Below are positions 16,514 to 25,585 of a stretch of 64,000 nt of DNA, one piece after another. The notes below the pieces were generated by a model. The model was not told where the DNA came from, did no database searches, and was given only the letters and a program-made list of their open reading frames with translations. A program made the position numbers and the translations under genes. Source of the DNA: Bacillaceae bacterium JMAK1 (lineage in GTDB: Bacteria > Bacillota > Bacilli > Bacillales > Marinococcaceae); assembly GCA_012970285.1 (NCBI GenBank), contig JIBW01000011.1, positions 162,230 to 226,229 on the forward strand, in the 5' to 3' direction. The stretch's first letter is position 1. Every line of letters begins with the position of its first letter.

Positions 16514-17074
16514 ATGCAACTTGAGAGGGTTGGAGCCTAGCTCGTCGCAATTGGAAATATCCTTCAAGCAGTTGGTGCGTCACAAAGAATAGATATAGCA
16601 GAGGATATTCGAAATTCATATAGCATTATTGGGTTAACGATTGAAGCAATTGGCATAGGCTTAATTATTGATAGTATTGACGAAGTTAATGAGGAAACCA
16701 TTGGTACTAGTTTACAAGGCGTCGGTACGCTCACCGTTCTGTACGCCGCTTTAAGCGATTTTGACGAGTCTCAAACAACTGAACTTGATATTAAAGGAAA
16801 CCTTATCCAGGCCTCAGGCGAAGCTTATACTTTAATAGGGGTTGAAGAGACTTTACATGAGTCTATATTTAACAAAGTGGGGTTCATCGGTGTATTCACT
16901 GTAATAATTGGAAATATTTCTGAGGCCATCGCAGGTGTTAAGGAACTTAACGGCATCCTGGCTGAGGAATTATTTGAATTTGGAGCAATTGCGCAAGCCG
17001 TAGGATCTATACTAGGCGTCCTATCTTTTGAAGGTCTTTTGATGGAACAAGAAAGCGCTTTTAAATATTATTAA
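16514..17074 (+). pseudogene. Repetitive Gly/Ala/Ile protein with in-frame stop
   Basis: The frame reads MQLERVGA, a TAG at 16538, then LVAIGNILQAVGASQRIDIA and repeated GxxLQAxGxA / IGxxxxAI units to the end (GNISEAIAGV, GAIAQAVGSILGVLS). Such repetitive proteins occur in Bacillaceae (possibly the DUF6944 type). No start codon with a ribosome site follows the stop, so the gene is probably inactivated by the single nonsense codon. Confidence 0.55.
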
Positions 17075-17183
17075 CTTAATAAGAATTTGGTATAAAAATA
17101 TTTGTAAACGATAAACCGGAAAACATGAGGTTTTTAAAGTTAAGATTATTTGTTAGCCAACCTCTTTATATCTCAGCCTCTTT

Positions 17184-17633
17184 TTACCTATTTGTTAAGA
17201 AATACAAGAACCAAACAGCATGTTGTTGTTCATCTAATGCTGCACGACTAAAAATTCTTTTGACTTCCAAATCACTCGAACGATCAGATGCTTTATTATA
17301 AAAATCAACAGTATTCTGTTCATCTTTAAAGGCAGATAGTATATCTTCACTATAACTTGAAGGACAAGGTTCTGTTATTTGTGCTTGGGGCTGTTGCCCA
17401 GTTAACCTTGTGTATGCTTTTGACAGGTCATTAAAGTGCTCAATTTCATCATTTCGAATCTCCACAATCTGATTTCGAGTCATATCATCAGGTGCTCTAT
17501 TAGCGATTTGTTCGTAGCATTGAATCGCACTATATTCTCCATTAATCGCTGTTTGAAGATCAGTAAGAGTTTCCTGAGACACTCGATTTTGATAAACCAT
17601 TCCTCGATTATACGGATAATACAACATAATCAC
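17184..17633 (-). CDS. Ferritin-like (rubrerythrin-type) protein
   Basis: 149 residues. The four-helix pattern includes INGEYSAIQCYEQIANRAPD and EIRNDEIEHFNDLSKAY with the E...ExxH metal ligands, and a second half with FKDEQNTVDFYNKASDR and ALDEQQHAVWFLYF (E...ExxxH). The family uses a dimetal centre in peroxide or iron handling. The N-terminal YYPYNRGMVY is unusual and coat-protein-like. AAAGGAGTG precedes the ATG. Confidence 0.7.
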   Translation of the reverse strand: MIMLYYPYNRGMVYQNRVSQETLTDLQTAINGEYSAIQCYEQIANRAPDDMTRNQIVEIRNDEIEHFNDLSKAYTRLTGQQPQAQITEPCPSSYSEDILSAFKDEQNTVDFYNKASDRSSDLEVKRIFSRAALDEQQHAVWFLYFLTNR

Positions 17634-17858
17634 TCCTTTTAATTACTGTATGATCCATACATAAAAAAAATTAATAAAAATCAAATGACATTACGTATAC
17701 CTAACCCGAGCATGGGTTAATTTAAAGGTATGCCCGCAATTACTTTTTTACTTAAGTAATATGAATTGAGATGATTAGAGAATTAGAGTAATTATTCACC
17801 ATCACAATTTTTTTATTATAATTTCACATAACTAAAAATTTAGAGGAGAGTATGTAAC

Positions 17859-18162
17859 TTGCCTGAACATTATGAAATTATTTTACGCTCATTATTGGCT
17901 TTTTCAATACTTTTGGTTGGGGCTAGGCTGTTAGAAAAACAGGCTATTTCACAAATGGATTTTTGCACTTTATTATAGCCACTTCTATAGGAGCAATGAC
18001 AGCAAACCTGTCATTTAATTTGAAAATACCCATCTATCTTTTTGTATTTAACTTCTAATTTTTTGAAATGATTAATATTTTCGTTATAAATCCTTAACTT
18101 CTACACTTGCAAGAAGATGGATTACCGGAAACCCAAATGTAGTGGTTGAAATTTTAATATGA
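17859..18162 (+). pseudogene. DUF421 (YetF-like) membrane protein relic
   Basis: GAGGAG and a TTG start give MPEHYEIILRSLLAFSILLV and GARLLEKQAISQMDF, the typical N-terminus of DUF421 proteins. A missing base in the T-run at about 17963 breaks the frame; in the next frame FIIATSIGAMTANLSFNLKI continues, and further on RRWITGNPNVVVEIL matches the soluble domain. Most of that domain is lost. Confidence 0.7.
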
Positions 18163-18509
18163 ACTCTAACTCTCTAATAATCGTTTGGTGTCTCATGAGT
18201 TTTTATAAGTATTCATAAGAGCACTCTCTTGACCAAGTAATTTTATTTTCCCTCTTACTTCTTCCATTATAAAACAAACTTTAGCACTCTATTTCTTGTC
18301 TCTTCTCTTCTGAAATACCTTTCATTTACCTTCCCCCTCAAACCAAAATGGGTGTACAAGCAAACTCCACAAAATCCACTCTGGTTTTGAGGAGTGAAAA
18401 TAATTAGAATATTTTAACACATTGTGAATACACATAAACTTGATTTCTTCTATATGGGGGAGATTCGAATCTCATTAAACACCTAATAAATCATAAAGGA
18501 GGTTATTAA
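18163..18509. other. Intergenic region upstream of the mnx-like genes
   Basis: No gene seen. CCCCTCAAACCA and TGGTTTTGAGG form a hairpin around 18334-18392 that may end the upstream relic. The mnx promoter should lie after it; TTGTGAATACACATAAACTT is the only weak candidate. Confidence 0.35.
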
Positions 18510-18815
18510 TTGTCACAACATGAAGGAGAGCAAAGAGGTCTTATCCTTGGAAGCTTCCCATTTGAAGACATTGTAGGAACAGAGGTCTTATTAGTCACTG
18601 TTGCCGATCAGCTCAATATTCTTGGTCAAACTTTTCGACCGATTTTTACGGGGACAGTTGCAGGATTGACAGTCGGCTTTTTAACATTGAATCCAGTCAT
18701 TATCAAAATGAGTAATGCACCTTTCTATCATTTTCCTACCCCCCTAAACTTCCCACTGGAAAAAATCACATTTATTGTTCCTTTTGATCCTGATACTAAA
18801 ATTCCATTGACTTGA
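18510..18815 (+). CDS. mnxE: MnxE-like small subunit of the manganese oxidase
   Basis: 101 residues from a TTG start eight bases after AAAGGAGG. Contains a mostly hydrophobic core (FEDIVGTEVLLVTVADQLNI, GTVAGLTVGFLTLNPVIIKM) and no signal peptide. It is the first of three tightly spaced genes ending with the large multicopper oxidase. In Mn-oxidising Bacillus spores MnxE and MnxF, both of about 100 residues, form a complex with MnxG. Assignment rests on order and size, not on a motif. Confidence 0.6.
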   Translation: MSQHEGEQRGLILGSFPFEDIVGTEVLLVTVADQLNILGQTFRPIFTGTVAGLTVGFLTLNPVIIKMSNAPFYHFPTPLNFPLEKITFIVPFDPDTKIPLT

Positions 18816-18824
18816 GGAGGTGAA

Positions 18825-19121
18825 ATGGTGGAAAACTCTCCACAAATGAATTCTGAAAGATCAATTAATTCGATTCGTGAAGAATTCGTCACACAAACAT
18901 TTATTAACGGGATTGGGAAACAAGTTTTTGTTCTCTTTCCTCAATTTCCATTTATGGTCATAGGACAAATTGTAGATGTCATTAATGATTACGTTTCAGT
19001 AAATGTGGACACGACTCACATTTCCGAATTTGAAAAAGGAGAACCCGTTTGGATTCATGTTGATGACATTGAGGTGTTTTACATCGAAGACGAATACTGC
19101 AAAATCCCATCGCTACGTTAA
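18825..19121 (+). CDS. mnxF: MnxF-like small subunit of the manganese oxidase
   Basis: 98 residues starting at ATG-GTG right after GAGGAGGTGA, nine bases downstream of mnxE. The centre (VFVLFPQFPFMVIGQIVDVI, NDYVSVNVDTTHI) looks like a small beta-barrel, and the end contains acidic and histidine residues (WIHVDDIEVF). Order and size fit MnxF. No independent motif. Confidence 0.6.
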   Translation: MVENSPQMNSERSINSIREEFVTQTFINGIGKQVFVLFPQFPFMVIGQIVDVINDYVSVNVDTTHISEFEKGEPVWIHVDDIEVFYIEDEYCKIPSLR

Positions 19122-19151
19122 GTAATTTGCCTAACGGAAAGGAGAACTAAT

Positions 19152-22100
19152 TTGCTGAGAAAATTTCATGTTGTTGCTATACCGATTCGAATTGTCCTCA
19201 ACAACTTTGGTGATCACGATCCAAACGGGATGATATACGTTTTAAAAGAAAACGAAAAAAAGGTTAGGGCATTGGTGGCGAAACATCCATTTGAACCAGT
19301 AAACCTTGTTGAACCTCTAGTTATTCGAGCCAACTCAGGTGATGATATTGAAATAGTATTTGAAAACCAGTTAGCTTTTGATACATCAATGCATATTCAA
19401 AACGTTGAATATAACATTCAAACTTCTGACGGAGCTTTTGTAGGTTGTAATAAAGATTCTACAGCGCCACCTTGTCCCCCAGGCGGACAGCAAATCTATC
19501 GCTGGAGTGTATCTCAACAAGGGATTAACATTTTTACAGACTTAGGAAATTCTTTATCCAGTGAACTTGGAAGCAACGTGCACGGCTTATTCGGGGCATT
19601 AATCGTCCAACCGAAAGGCTCGACATGGACTGATCCAGTTACAGGGAAGTTTATGAACAGCGGGCTTTATGCAGATATTCATCACCCAATACTCCCTTCA
19701 TTTCGAGAATATGCATGGTTTTTTCATGATGAGATGGAGGTGGATGATTTAACGGGAAACACCCCTATCAGTACGCACACATTACAACCTGAGGCAGTAC
19801 ATTCAGTAAATTATCGTTCTGAACCGATGCGAAACCGAATGAAATTAATCCACGAAGGAGTCGTGTGTCCAGATTGTTCAGGTGAAGAAGTTCATCATGA
19901 TTCATGGCCATTTGGGGACCCTGCGACACCAATTCTTCGTGCCTATGTTGGGGATCCTGTTAAAATCCGGTTAATTCATGGTGGTGTGCAAGAAACGCAT
20001 GTCTTTCATTATCATGTGCACCAATGGCTTTTTGAAATGCAGGATCAGGATTCAGAAATCATTGATTCACAAGCAATATCCCCACAGAATTCATATACAG
20101 TTTCACCTTTATATGGGGCAGGAAGCTTACAAGGGGCTATTGGCGATATCATCATTCATTGTCACCTTTATCCTCACTTTCATGAAGGCATGTGGGGAAT
20201 GAATCGAATTTTTAACACATTACAGGACGGGAGCCAATGTTATCCCAATGGAGTGCCCATCAAGGCTTTAAATCCTTTACCTGACCGTCCCTTCCCACCA
20301 AAACCGACACCGGAACTTCCCGGATTTCCGAATTTTATTCCAGGAATCAATGGCTGTAAAGCCCCGCGTCCACCGTTAGGAATTATTGGAGGAAGAGAAT
20401 CAACGGCGCTTGAAATTAACCAATTTACAACTAATGCACAGCCAGGGGCTGTATTTACAAATCCCTGTATTGCAGACATTACGCCCGTAAGAGAGTTTCA
20501 TGTGATAGCTATTCAACGACCAATTATTTACAACAAAGAAGGTTGGCACGACCCTGAAGGAAGAATGTTTGTTTTAGCTGAAGATGAAGCAGATATTGTT
20601 GCAGGTAGAAAGGTACCCGAACCCCTCATCATTCGTGCGAACCAGGGAGAATGTATACACGTAAAATTTACAAATAAGTTGCCAGAAACTTTGGGTGGGA
20701 ACGCGTTTCAACTAGTCGAACGAACTTACGAAGCTGGACTACACATTCATTTTGTGAAGTTTGATCCCTTGGTATCCGATGGGGCAAATGTTGGATGGAA
20801 TTATGATTCGGGAGTTCTTCCTGGTGAGACCATTCGTTATCAATGGTATGCCGATGTTGAATTAAAAGGGACATTTTTTCACGATCATTTATTTGCGAAT
20901 GCTCACCAACCACATGGAGTATTCGGTGGGATTAACATTCAATCAAAGGGTTCTAGATATTTAGATATGAAAACAGGGAAAGACATTGAATCTGGAACAC
21001 AAGCGATGATAATTAATCCTCTAACTCCAGACTACCGAGAAATGAGCATATTTGTGCAAGACTTTGCTTTCCTCTTTGATAAAGACGGCTGCCCACTAAA
21101 TCCACCACCCTTTCCAGGTTCTCATGAAGATCCGGGTGTAATGGGGATTAACTATAAAAATGAACCCCTGCAATTTCGATTAGCCAAGCCTGATTGCGAT
21201 CCAGCTTATGTATTCAGTTCCTATCTTCACGGAGATCCAGTAACGCCCATGTTAGGAACATACAACGGAGACCCAGTACGTATACGCCTGTTTCAAGGGG
21301 CACAGGAAGAATCGCACAGCTTTAATTTACATCGGCAGCGTTGGAACCGCGAACGACGTGATTTGTATTCCGAGCTCACTCAACAAGAGCACATTGGAAT
21401 TTCTGAACATTTCACTATGGAATTTGCGATCGAAGGTGACGGCGACTTCGATATGTTATATCATTTTGGCTCAATTGACGACCTATGGTTAGGGAACTGG
21501 GGGATTATTTCATCTTATCATGAGGAACACCCAGAAATTTTACCACTACCAGATCGAATTCCACCTCCTAAACGACATAAAGAATTAATCAATTGCCCAA
21601 CATATGACAATCCACCTCCTGCTACTAATCCAGGGGAGCCAGCTCCTGTTAGTGCCCCCATACGTAAGTACGAAGTCGTTGCTTTACAAACTGATATCGT
21701 CTATAACAATTACGGTGATCATGATCCATTTGGTATTGTCTTTGCTCTCGCCGAGAATGAAAAAGCGATTCGAAGAGGGAAAATTAATCCTGAGCCGCTC
21801 ATTCTTCGTGGTAATGTTGGAGAGTGTATCGAGGTTACACTACACAACAAACTTGATCCGAAATTCCATAGCCATCTCGTTCACGGGTATCCATTAGTTC
21901 CCGTCGAAGCACCGTTTCCACCATCATTACGAATCTCCATGCACCCACAATTACTAACTTATGATGTTAATGGGTCTGATGGGGCGACCGTAGGGTTTAA
22001 CCCTGATCAAACAATTGGTCCCGGCGAAAGCATCACCTATCGTTGGTATGTGGACACGAACGTAGGGTCTTGTAATCTGTGGGATATGGCCGACGTAAGA

Positions 22101-22484
22101 AACCATCGTCACCACGGGGCATTTGGTATTTTCATTGCTGAGCCTAAAGGCTCTGTCTATTTAGATCCAATAACACGGAAGCCTTCTAATACGGGAAGTC
22201 AAATGATTATTTCCAATCCAATTTTAGGGGAATATCGAGAGTTTGTTTTAGTAATGCATGATGGAGTTCGCCTTTTAGATACAAATGGAAATTTAATTAT
22301 TGATCCTGAACCGGTATTATTTTCCTCAGAGCAGGGTCTTGAAGATACAGTTTGCCTGGCAAAAAGGGGCGGAACGTGTGATTGCTGTGGATTACATGTT
22401 CCCTCTTGGTCCATTTTTTACAAGAAATGTGACGCTAAAAATGGGACAAGCTCCTGCACGTTCTTATATGGATCTTTTGTATGA
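19152..22484 (+). CDS. mnxG: MnxG-like multicopper manganese oxidase, 3' end replaced
   Basis: TTG start behind GGAAAGGAG. Several cupredoxin domains follow, each opening with a xFxVxAI...NNFGDHDPxG pattern. Copper motifs are in the unusual MnxG order: HVFHYHVHQW (His283-290) and HCHLYPHFHEGM (336-347, with the T1 Cys337, His342 and Met347) come first; GLHIHF (531-533) and FFHDHLF (577-579) follow. All four trinuclear and T1 motifs are therefore kept. The enzyme oxidises Mn(II) to Mn oxides on the spore surface. Similarity ends near residue 1065; the last residues (CLAKRGGTCDCCGLHVPSWS...) are the wrong frame of an alcohol dehydrogenase fragment. The final cupredoxin region is lost, so activity is uncertain. 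Confidence 0.85.
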   Translation: MLRKFHVVAIPIRIVLNNFGDHDPNGMIYVLKENEKKVRALVAKHPFEPVNLVEPLVIRANSGDDIEIVFENQLAFDTSMHIQNVEYNIQTSDGAFVGCNKDSTAPPCPPGGQQIYRWSVSQQGINIFTDLGNSLSSELGSNVHGLFGALIVQPKGSTWTDPVTGKFMNSGLYADIHHPILPSFREYAWFFHDEMEVDDLTGNTPISTHTLQPEAVHSVNYRSEPMRNRMKLIHEGVVCPDCSGEEVHHDSWPFGDPATPILRAYVGDPVKIRLIHGGVQETHVFHYHVHQWLFEMQDQDSEIIDSQAISPQNSYTVSPLYGAGSLQGAIGDIIIHCHLYPHFHEGMWGMNRIFNTLQDGSQCYPNGVPIKALNPLPDRPFPPKPTPELPGFPNFIPGINGCKAPRPPLGIIGGRESTALEINQFTTNAQPGAVFTNPCIADITPVREFHVIAIQRPIIYNKEGWHDPEGRMFVLAEDEADIVAGRKVPEPLIIRANQGECIHVKFTNKLPETLGGNAFQLVERTYEAGLHIHFVKFDPLVSDGANVGWNYDSGVLPGETIRYQWYADVELKGTFFHDHLFANAHQPHGVFGGINIQSKGSRYLDMKTGKDIESGTQAMIINPLTPDYREMSIFVQDFAFLFDKDGCPLNPPPFPGSHEDPGVMGINYKNEPLQFRLAKPDCDPAYVFSSYLHGDPVTPMLGTYNGDPVRIRLFQGAQEESHSFNLHRQRWNRERRDLYSELTQQEHIGISEHFTMEFAIEGDGDFDMLYHFGSIDDLWLGNWGIISSYHEEHPEILPLPDRIPPPKRHKELINCPTYDNPPPATNPGEPAPVSAPIRKYEVVALQTDIVYNNYGDHDPFGIVFALAENEKAIRRGKINPEPLILRGNVGECIEVTLHNKLDPKFHSHLVHGYPLVPVEAPFPPSLRISMHPQLLTYDVNGSDGATVGFNPDQTIGPGESITYRWYVDTNVGSCNLWDMADVRNHRHHGAFGIFIAEPKGSVYLDPITRKPSNTGSQMIISNPILGEYREFVLVMHDGVRLLDTNGNLIIDPEPVLFSSEQGLEDTVCLAKRGGTCDCCGLHVPSWSIFYKKCDAKNGTSSCTFLYGSFV

Positions 22485-22617
22485 TAAAATTATCCGTCAA
22501 GAAATTGATCCTACCAAAATTATTACACATCAAATGCCATTACATGATGCAGCAATCGGTTACGATCTTTTTAACAAGAAAAAAGACAATTGTATTAAAG
22601 TTGTCTTGAAACCTTAA
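22345..22617 (+). pseudogene. C-terminal fragment of a zinc-type alcohol dehydrogenase
   Basis: In the frame shifted from mnxG: AWQKGAERVIAVDY (Rossmann part) joined directly to MFPLGPFFTRNVTLKMGQAP, then YMDLLYDKIIRQEIDPTKII, THQMPLHDAAIGYDLFNKKK and DNCIKVVLKP, the usual end of formaldehyde-dehydrogenase-like enzymes. There is an internal loss between VIAVDY and MFPLG. It is fused to truncated mnxG. Confidence 0.75.
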
Positions 22618-22771
22618 TTTGTTATTTAATGACTATCTTTATCATGACTCACTAAAAATGTGTCTATAAACTAACTTTAACAAACTCAACTTCTGCATTA
22701 CGCAAACTCAACCTCATGTAATGCTGCATTGCACCAGCCAAATATGCTTCTCTAGTCTTATTCCACAACAC

Positions 22772-22815
22772 AACAAAGAAAGCTTGGCACAACACCTTGC
22801 TTTCTTTGTTTGCTG
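22772..22815 (+). terminator. Terminator downstream of the mnx fusion
   Basis: AACAAAGAAAGC pairs with GCTTTCTTTGTT; loop of 15 bases. The remaining gap 22618-23026 has no gene. Confidence 0.6.
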
Positions 22816-23026
22816 TTATTGAAATCTCTGCTCAGTAGTCATGACAGAAATTTCGTCTTTTATTCTGCAATAAGTTTCAGCTGATTTGGATCTAAAAAGC
22901 TAAAATTTCTTTTTAAACGTTTCTATTATAGAGACAAAGAGCATGTATTCCTCTGTATCAAGCATATATCTATAATCAACGAATAATTATAATGTAGCAG
23001 CATACTTATGTTAAGGAGGGATTTAT

Positions 23027-23884
23027 ATCTTCTATCACTTCAAAGAGCTTCAATATCCAGCAAAGCCTTCAAAACCAGACCCTGCATATGCAAGGAAGCT
23101 CCAAGAAATCTTAGGTGGACAATATGGTGAAATCAGTGTAATGATGCAGTACCTTTGGCAAGGTTTCAACAGTCGAGCAGATGCCAAATATCGTGATTTA
23201 GTACTTGATATAGGTACAGAGGAAATTGGTCATGTAGAGATGATCGCTACGATGATTGCTCGACTTTTAGATGATGCACCATTCGATGAACAAGAAAAAG
23301 TATATAATAGCGACCCTGCAGTAGCAGCAATTATGGGTGGCTCCAACCCTCAACATGCTATTGTAAGTGGTTTAGGGGCACTACCTGCAGATAGTAATGG
23401 ATACCCGTGGGTATCCAAGTACATTATTGCTAGTGGAAATCTTCTTGCTGATTTTCGAGCAAATTTAAATGCTGAATCACAGGGCAGATTGCAAGTAGCC
23501 CGTGTTTATGAAATGACAGATGACCCTGGAGTAAAAGATATGCTTTCATTTTTATTGGCACGTGATACTGGACATCAAAATCAATGGTTAGCAGCAATTC
23601 AAGAATTAGAAGAGAAAGAAAGAGATATTGTAGTACCAACTACTTTTCCGAGAGAAAATGAATTGGAAGCAGTTGCTTATGATTTCTATAATTTTTCTGA
23701 GGGAGAAGAAAGTTCAACTGGTCCCTGGGCACGTGGAAAAGCGCCTGATGGAAGAGGATCATTTCATTATAAAAATGATCCAGTTATTTACGGAGAAGAA
23801 CCAATTCTAAAACCAGCACCTCCTAAAATTTACAATACACCTCGTACTAATAACAATAACGCTATGACGAAAAGAGAATCTTAA
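23027..23884 (+). CDS. Manganese catalase with an ATC start codon
   Basis: Similarity to manganese catalases begins at FYHFKELQYPAKPSKPDPAY. The codon in the start position is ATC, seven bases after a strong AAGGAGGG; no ATG, GTG or TTG is near. The next ATG (23141) would remove the first helix and the ligand in GQYGEISVMMQ. Metal ligands seen are that Glu, TEEIGHVEM (Glu, His), NLNAESQGR (Glu) and RDTGHQNQW (His). The enzyme destroys hydrogen peroxide with a dimanganese centre; homologues occur in spore coats. It follows the Mn oxidase genes. Confidence 0.8.
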   Translation: MFYHFKELQYPAKPSKPDPAYARKLQEILGGQYGEISVMMQYLWQGFNSRADAKYRDLVLDIGTEEIGHVEMIATMIARLLDDAPFDEQEKVYNSDPAVAAIMGGSNPQHAIVSGLGALPADSNGYPWVSKYIIASGNLLADFRANLNAESQGRLQVARVYEMTDDPGVKDMLSFLLARDTGHQNQWLAAIQELEEKERDIVVPTTFPRENELEAVAYDFYNFSEGEESSTGPWARGKAPDGRGSFHYKNDPVIYGEEPILKPAPPKIYNTPRTNNNNAMTKRES

Positions 23885-23885
23885 T

Positions 23886-24224
23886 TTGGATTTGTGCTAT
23901 AGAAATTTTAATGAGGTATTGACACAATATTATATGGTTAGTTTAATTGAATATTTAGATACATTATTTCAAATAAAGTTTATCCATCAGGAGAAAAACA
24001 AAAATCAAAATATACAAAAACTCTACATAGTAGCAACTACAGAAATGAATCAAGCTTTTTCTTGTTGTAAAAACTCTGAACATAAGGTAAAGTACGAACA
24101 ATATTTAAAAGAAATCAATTTAACATTGCATTTGTTAACTCAAGAAATTCCATGCAGAGAACTAGCAGAAGAAAAGTTAAAAAATTTAAGATATGTAGAA
24201 AAAGAAATCTTGAAGCTAATCTAA
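23886..24224 (+). CDS. Helical protein following the catalase (112 aa)
   Basis: TTG start overlapping the end of the catalase region, about 9 bases after AAAGAGAA. All-helical, with CC pairs (SCCKNSEHK) and EIPCRELAEEKLKNLRYVEK at the end. No family recognised; probably co-expressed with the catalase. Confidence 0.5.
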   Translation: MDLCYRNFNEVLTQYYMVSLIEYLDTLFQIKFIHQEKNKNQNIQKLYIVATTEMNQAFSCCKNSEHKVKYEQYLKEINLTLHLLTQEIPCRELAEEKLKNLRYVEKEILKLI

Positions 24225-24359
24225 TATGAAACAATAATGAAAGTCCCCAAGTATTTAGGTAAGCAATAAATAATTCAAAAAGGTATAGCACTTCATGAGC
24301 TATACCTTCAGGTTGTCGAGAAATCCTTGGTTCCGTGAACCAAGGATTTCTCTTGTGGT

Positions 24360-25420
24360 CAATTAATATATTTAAATCACGATTTTTAAAGGTGAACATG
24401 AAAAAAGCCTCTCCTGCTGTCTGGAGAGGTGCATCGCAATCTTCTTGATGTTCTGCACCGTTGCCGTCATGAGTGCCTTGTTCCGAGGCCCCTTCCAAAC
24501 GGCGCAAACGAAAATTGCGAAGCCCGTGGAGTTGTTTTGAATCGAAAAGCTTCGCTCAATTTTATATCTTCGCTACGATAGATCGCTTTCCCTTCCTTCG
24601 AAAGTCGATTCATTCGCACACGTTCTTTGCTTTCTTCCCACACATGTCGAGTCAGCACTTTCTTGTGATTTTGTGACTGTTTACAGTTTGAAAGAAGTGG
24701 ATACGTTTTACAATCTTCCGGATTGGAATGGCACTGACGATACCCTTCTCGATGTGTGGTGGAATACGTCAAAGTTTTGGACATGTGTACGTATTGGCTT
24801 TTGGATCATACGTATACTTCCACTTTGGGATGCGTCCTTTTACGGACGGTTTTCCATTCCTCCTTTTCCTTTTTGGCTAACGGCTTTTCTCCGTGTTCCT
24901 CCCGATCTTGCGTAACCGCCTCATCCAATTCGTCGAAGTTAGACTGTGTTTCGATTTTGACCGTTTTGCGTGTGAAGTGCTGGCGATCTAAGTGTGTAGA
25001 ATCACTGAATAATACCCGACCACTCACCATGCCTTGTTCCATGGCTTTCACAACCACGTCATAAAAAATGTCTCAAAAGGCCGTCGTTCCTTGAAACCGT
25101 CTATGGCAAATAAAACTGATAGTCGAATGATGAGGGACTTTTTCCGTGAGTCCTAATCCAAGAAACCAGCGATACCAATGTTCGTTTGAATGTCTCGTTC
25201 CAATTGGTGTTACGAACGAATGCCATACAGATACTCCAAAACATCATCTTAAAGAGCATCACCCGATCATTCGGTGGGCGACCGTTTGTGGTTGAATAAT
25301 AGGGTTCAACGTTGTCATAAATGAAATTGAAGTCTACATGTTCATCAATTTTTCGTAGTAAATGATCTCTATTGATTTATTAATCAATAGAGATCATTTC
25401 TAGTTCAATTTGTTTATCCG
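24360..25420 (-). pseudogene. IS1182-type transposase relic
   Basis: Read leftward: IDEHVDFNFIYDNVEPYYST, NGRPPNDRVMLFKMMFWSIC, then FSDSTHLDRQHFTRKTVKIE, then a Cys region, KVLTRHVWEESKERVRMNRL, and KAIYRSEDIKLSEAF. This is the order of IS1182-family transposases. At least four frame breaks. Near the N-terminus an inverted repeat (AATGATCTCTATTGATT and its complement, 25364-25401) interrupts the frame. Confidence 0.7.
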
Positions 25421-25585
25421 TTTGCCGGTGTAACAAGACCCATGCCCACCAACCAGTTTCATTAATCATATTTGATTAGCTAGTTAACTTACTCAATATA
25501 TAAATCATCTTCCTAAAATTACCTTGGATAAAAATGCATTTCATGTAAAAGCTAAATGTAATAATGAAGTTTGGGGTGAACAGTA

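Noticed and set aside
20240..20913. Leftward frames inside mnxG
   Set aside because: Antisense shadows of a clear 1110-codon gene with conserved copper motifs.
24473..25064. Rightward frames between 24.4 and 25.1 kb
   Set aside because: Antisense of the IS1182 transposase relic, whose protein motifs are clear leftward.
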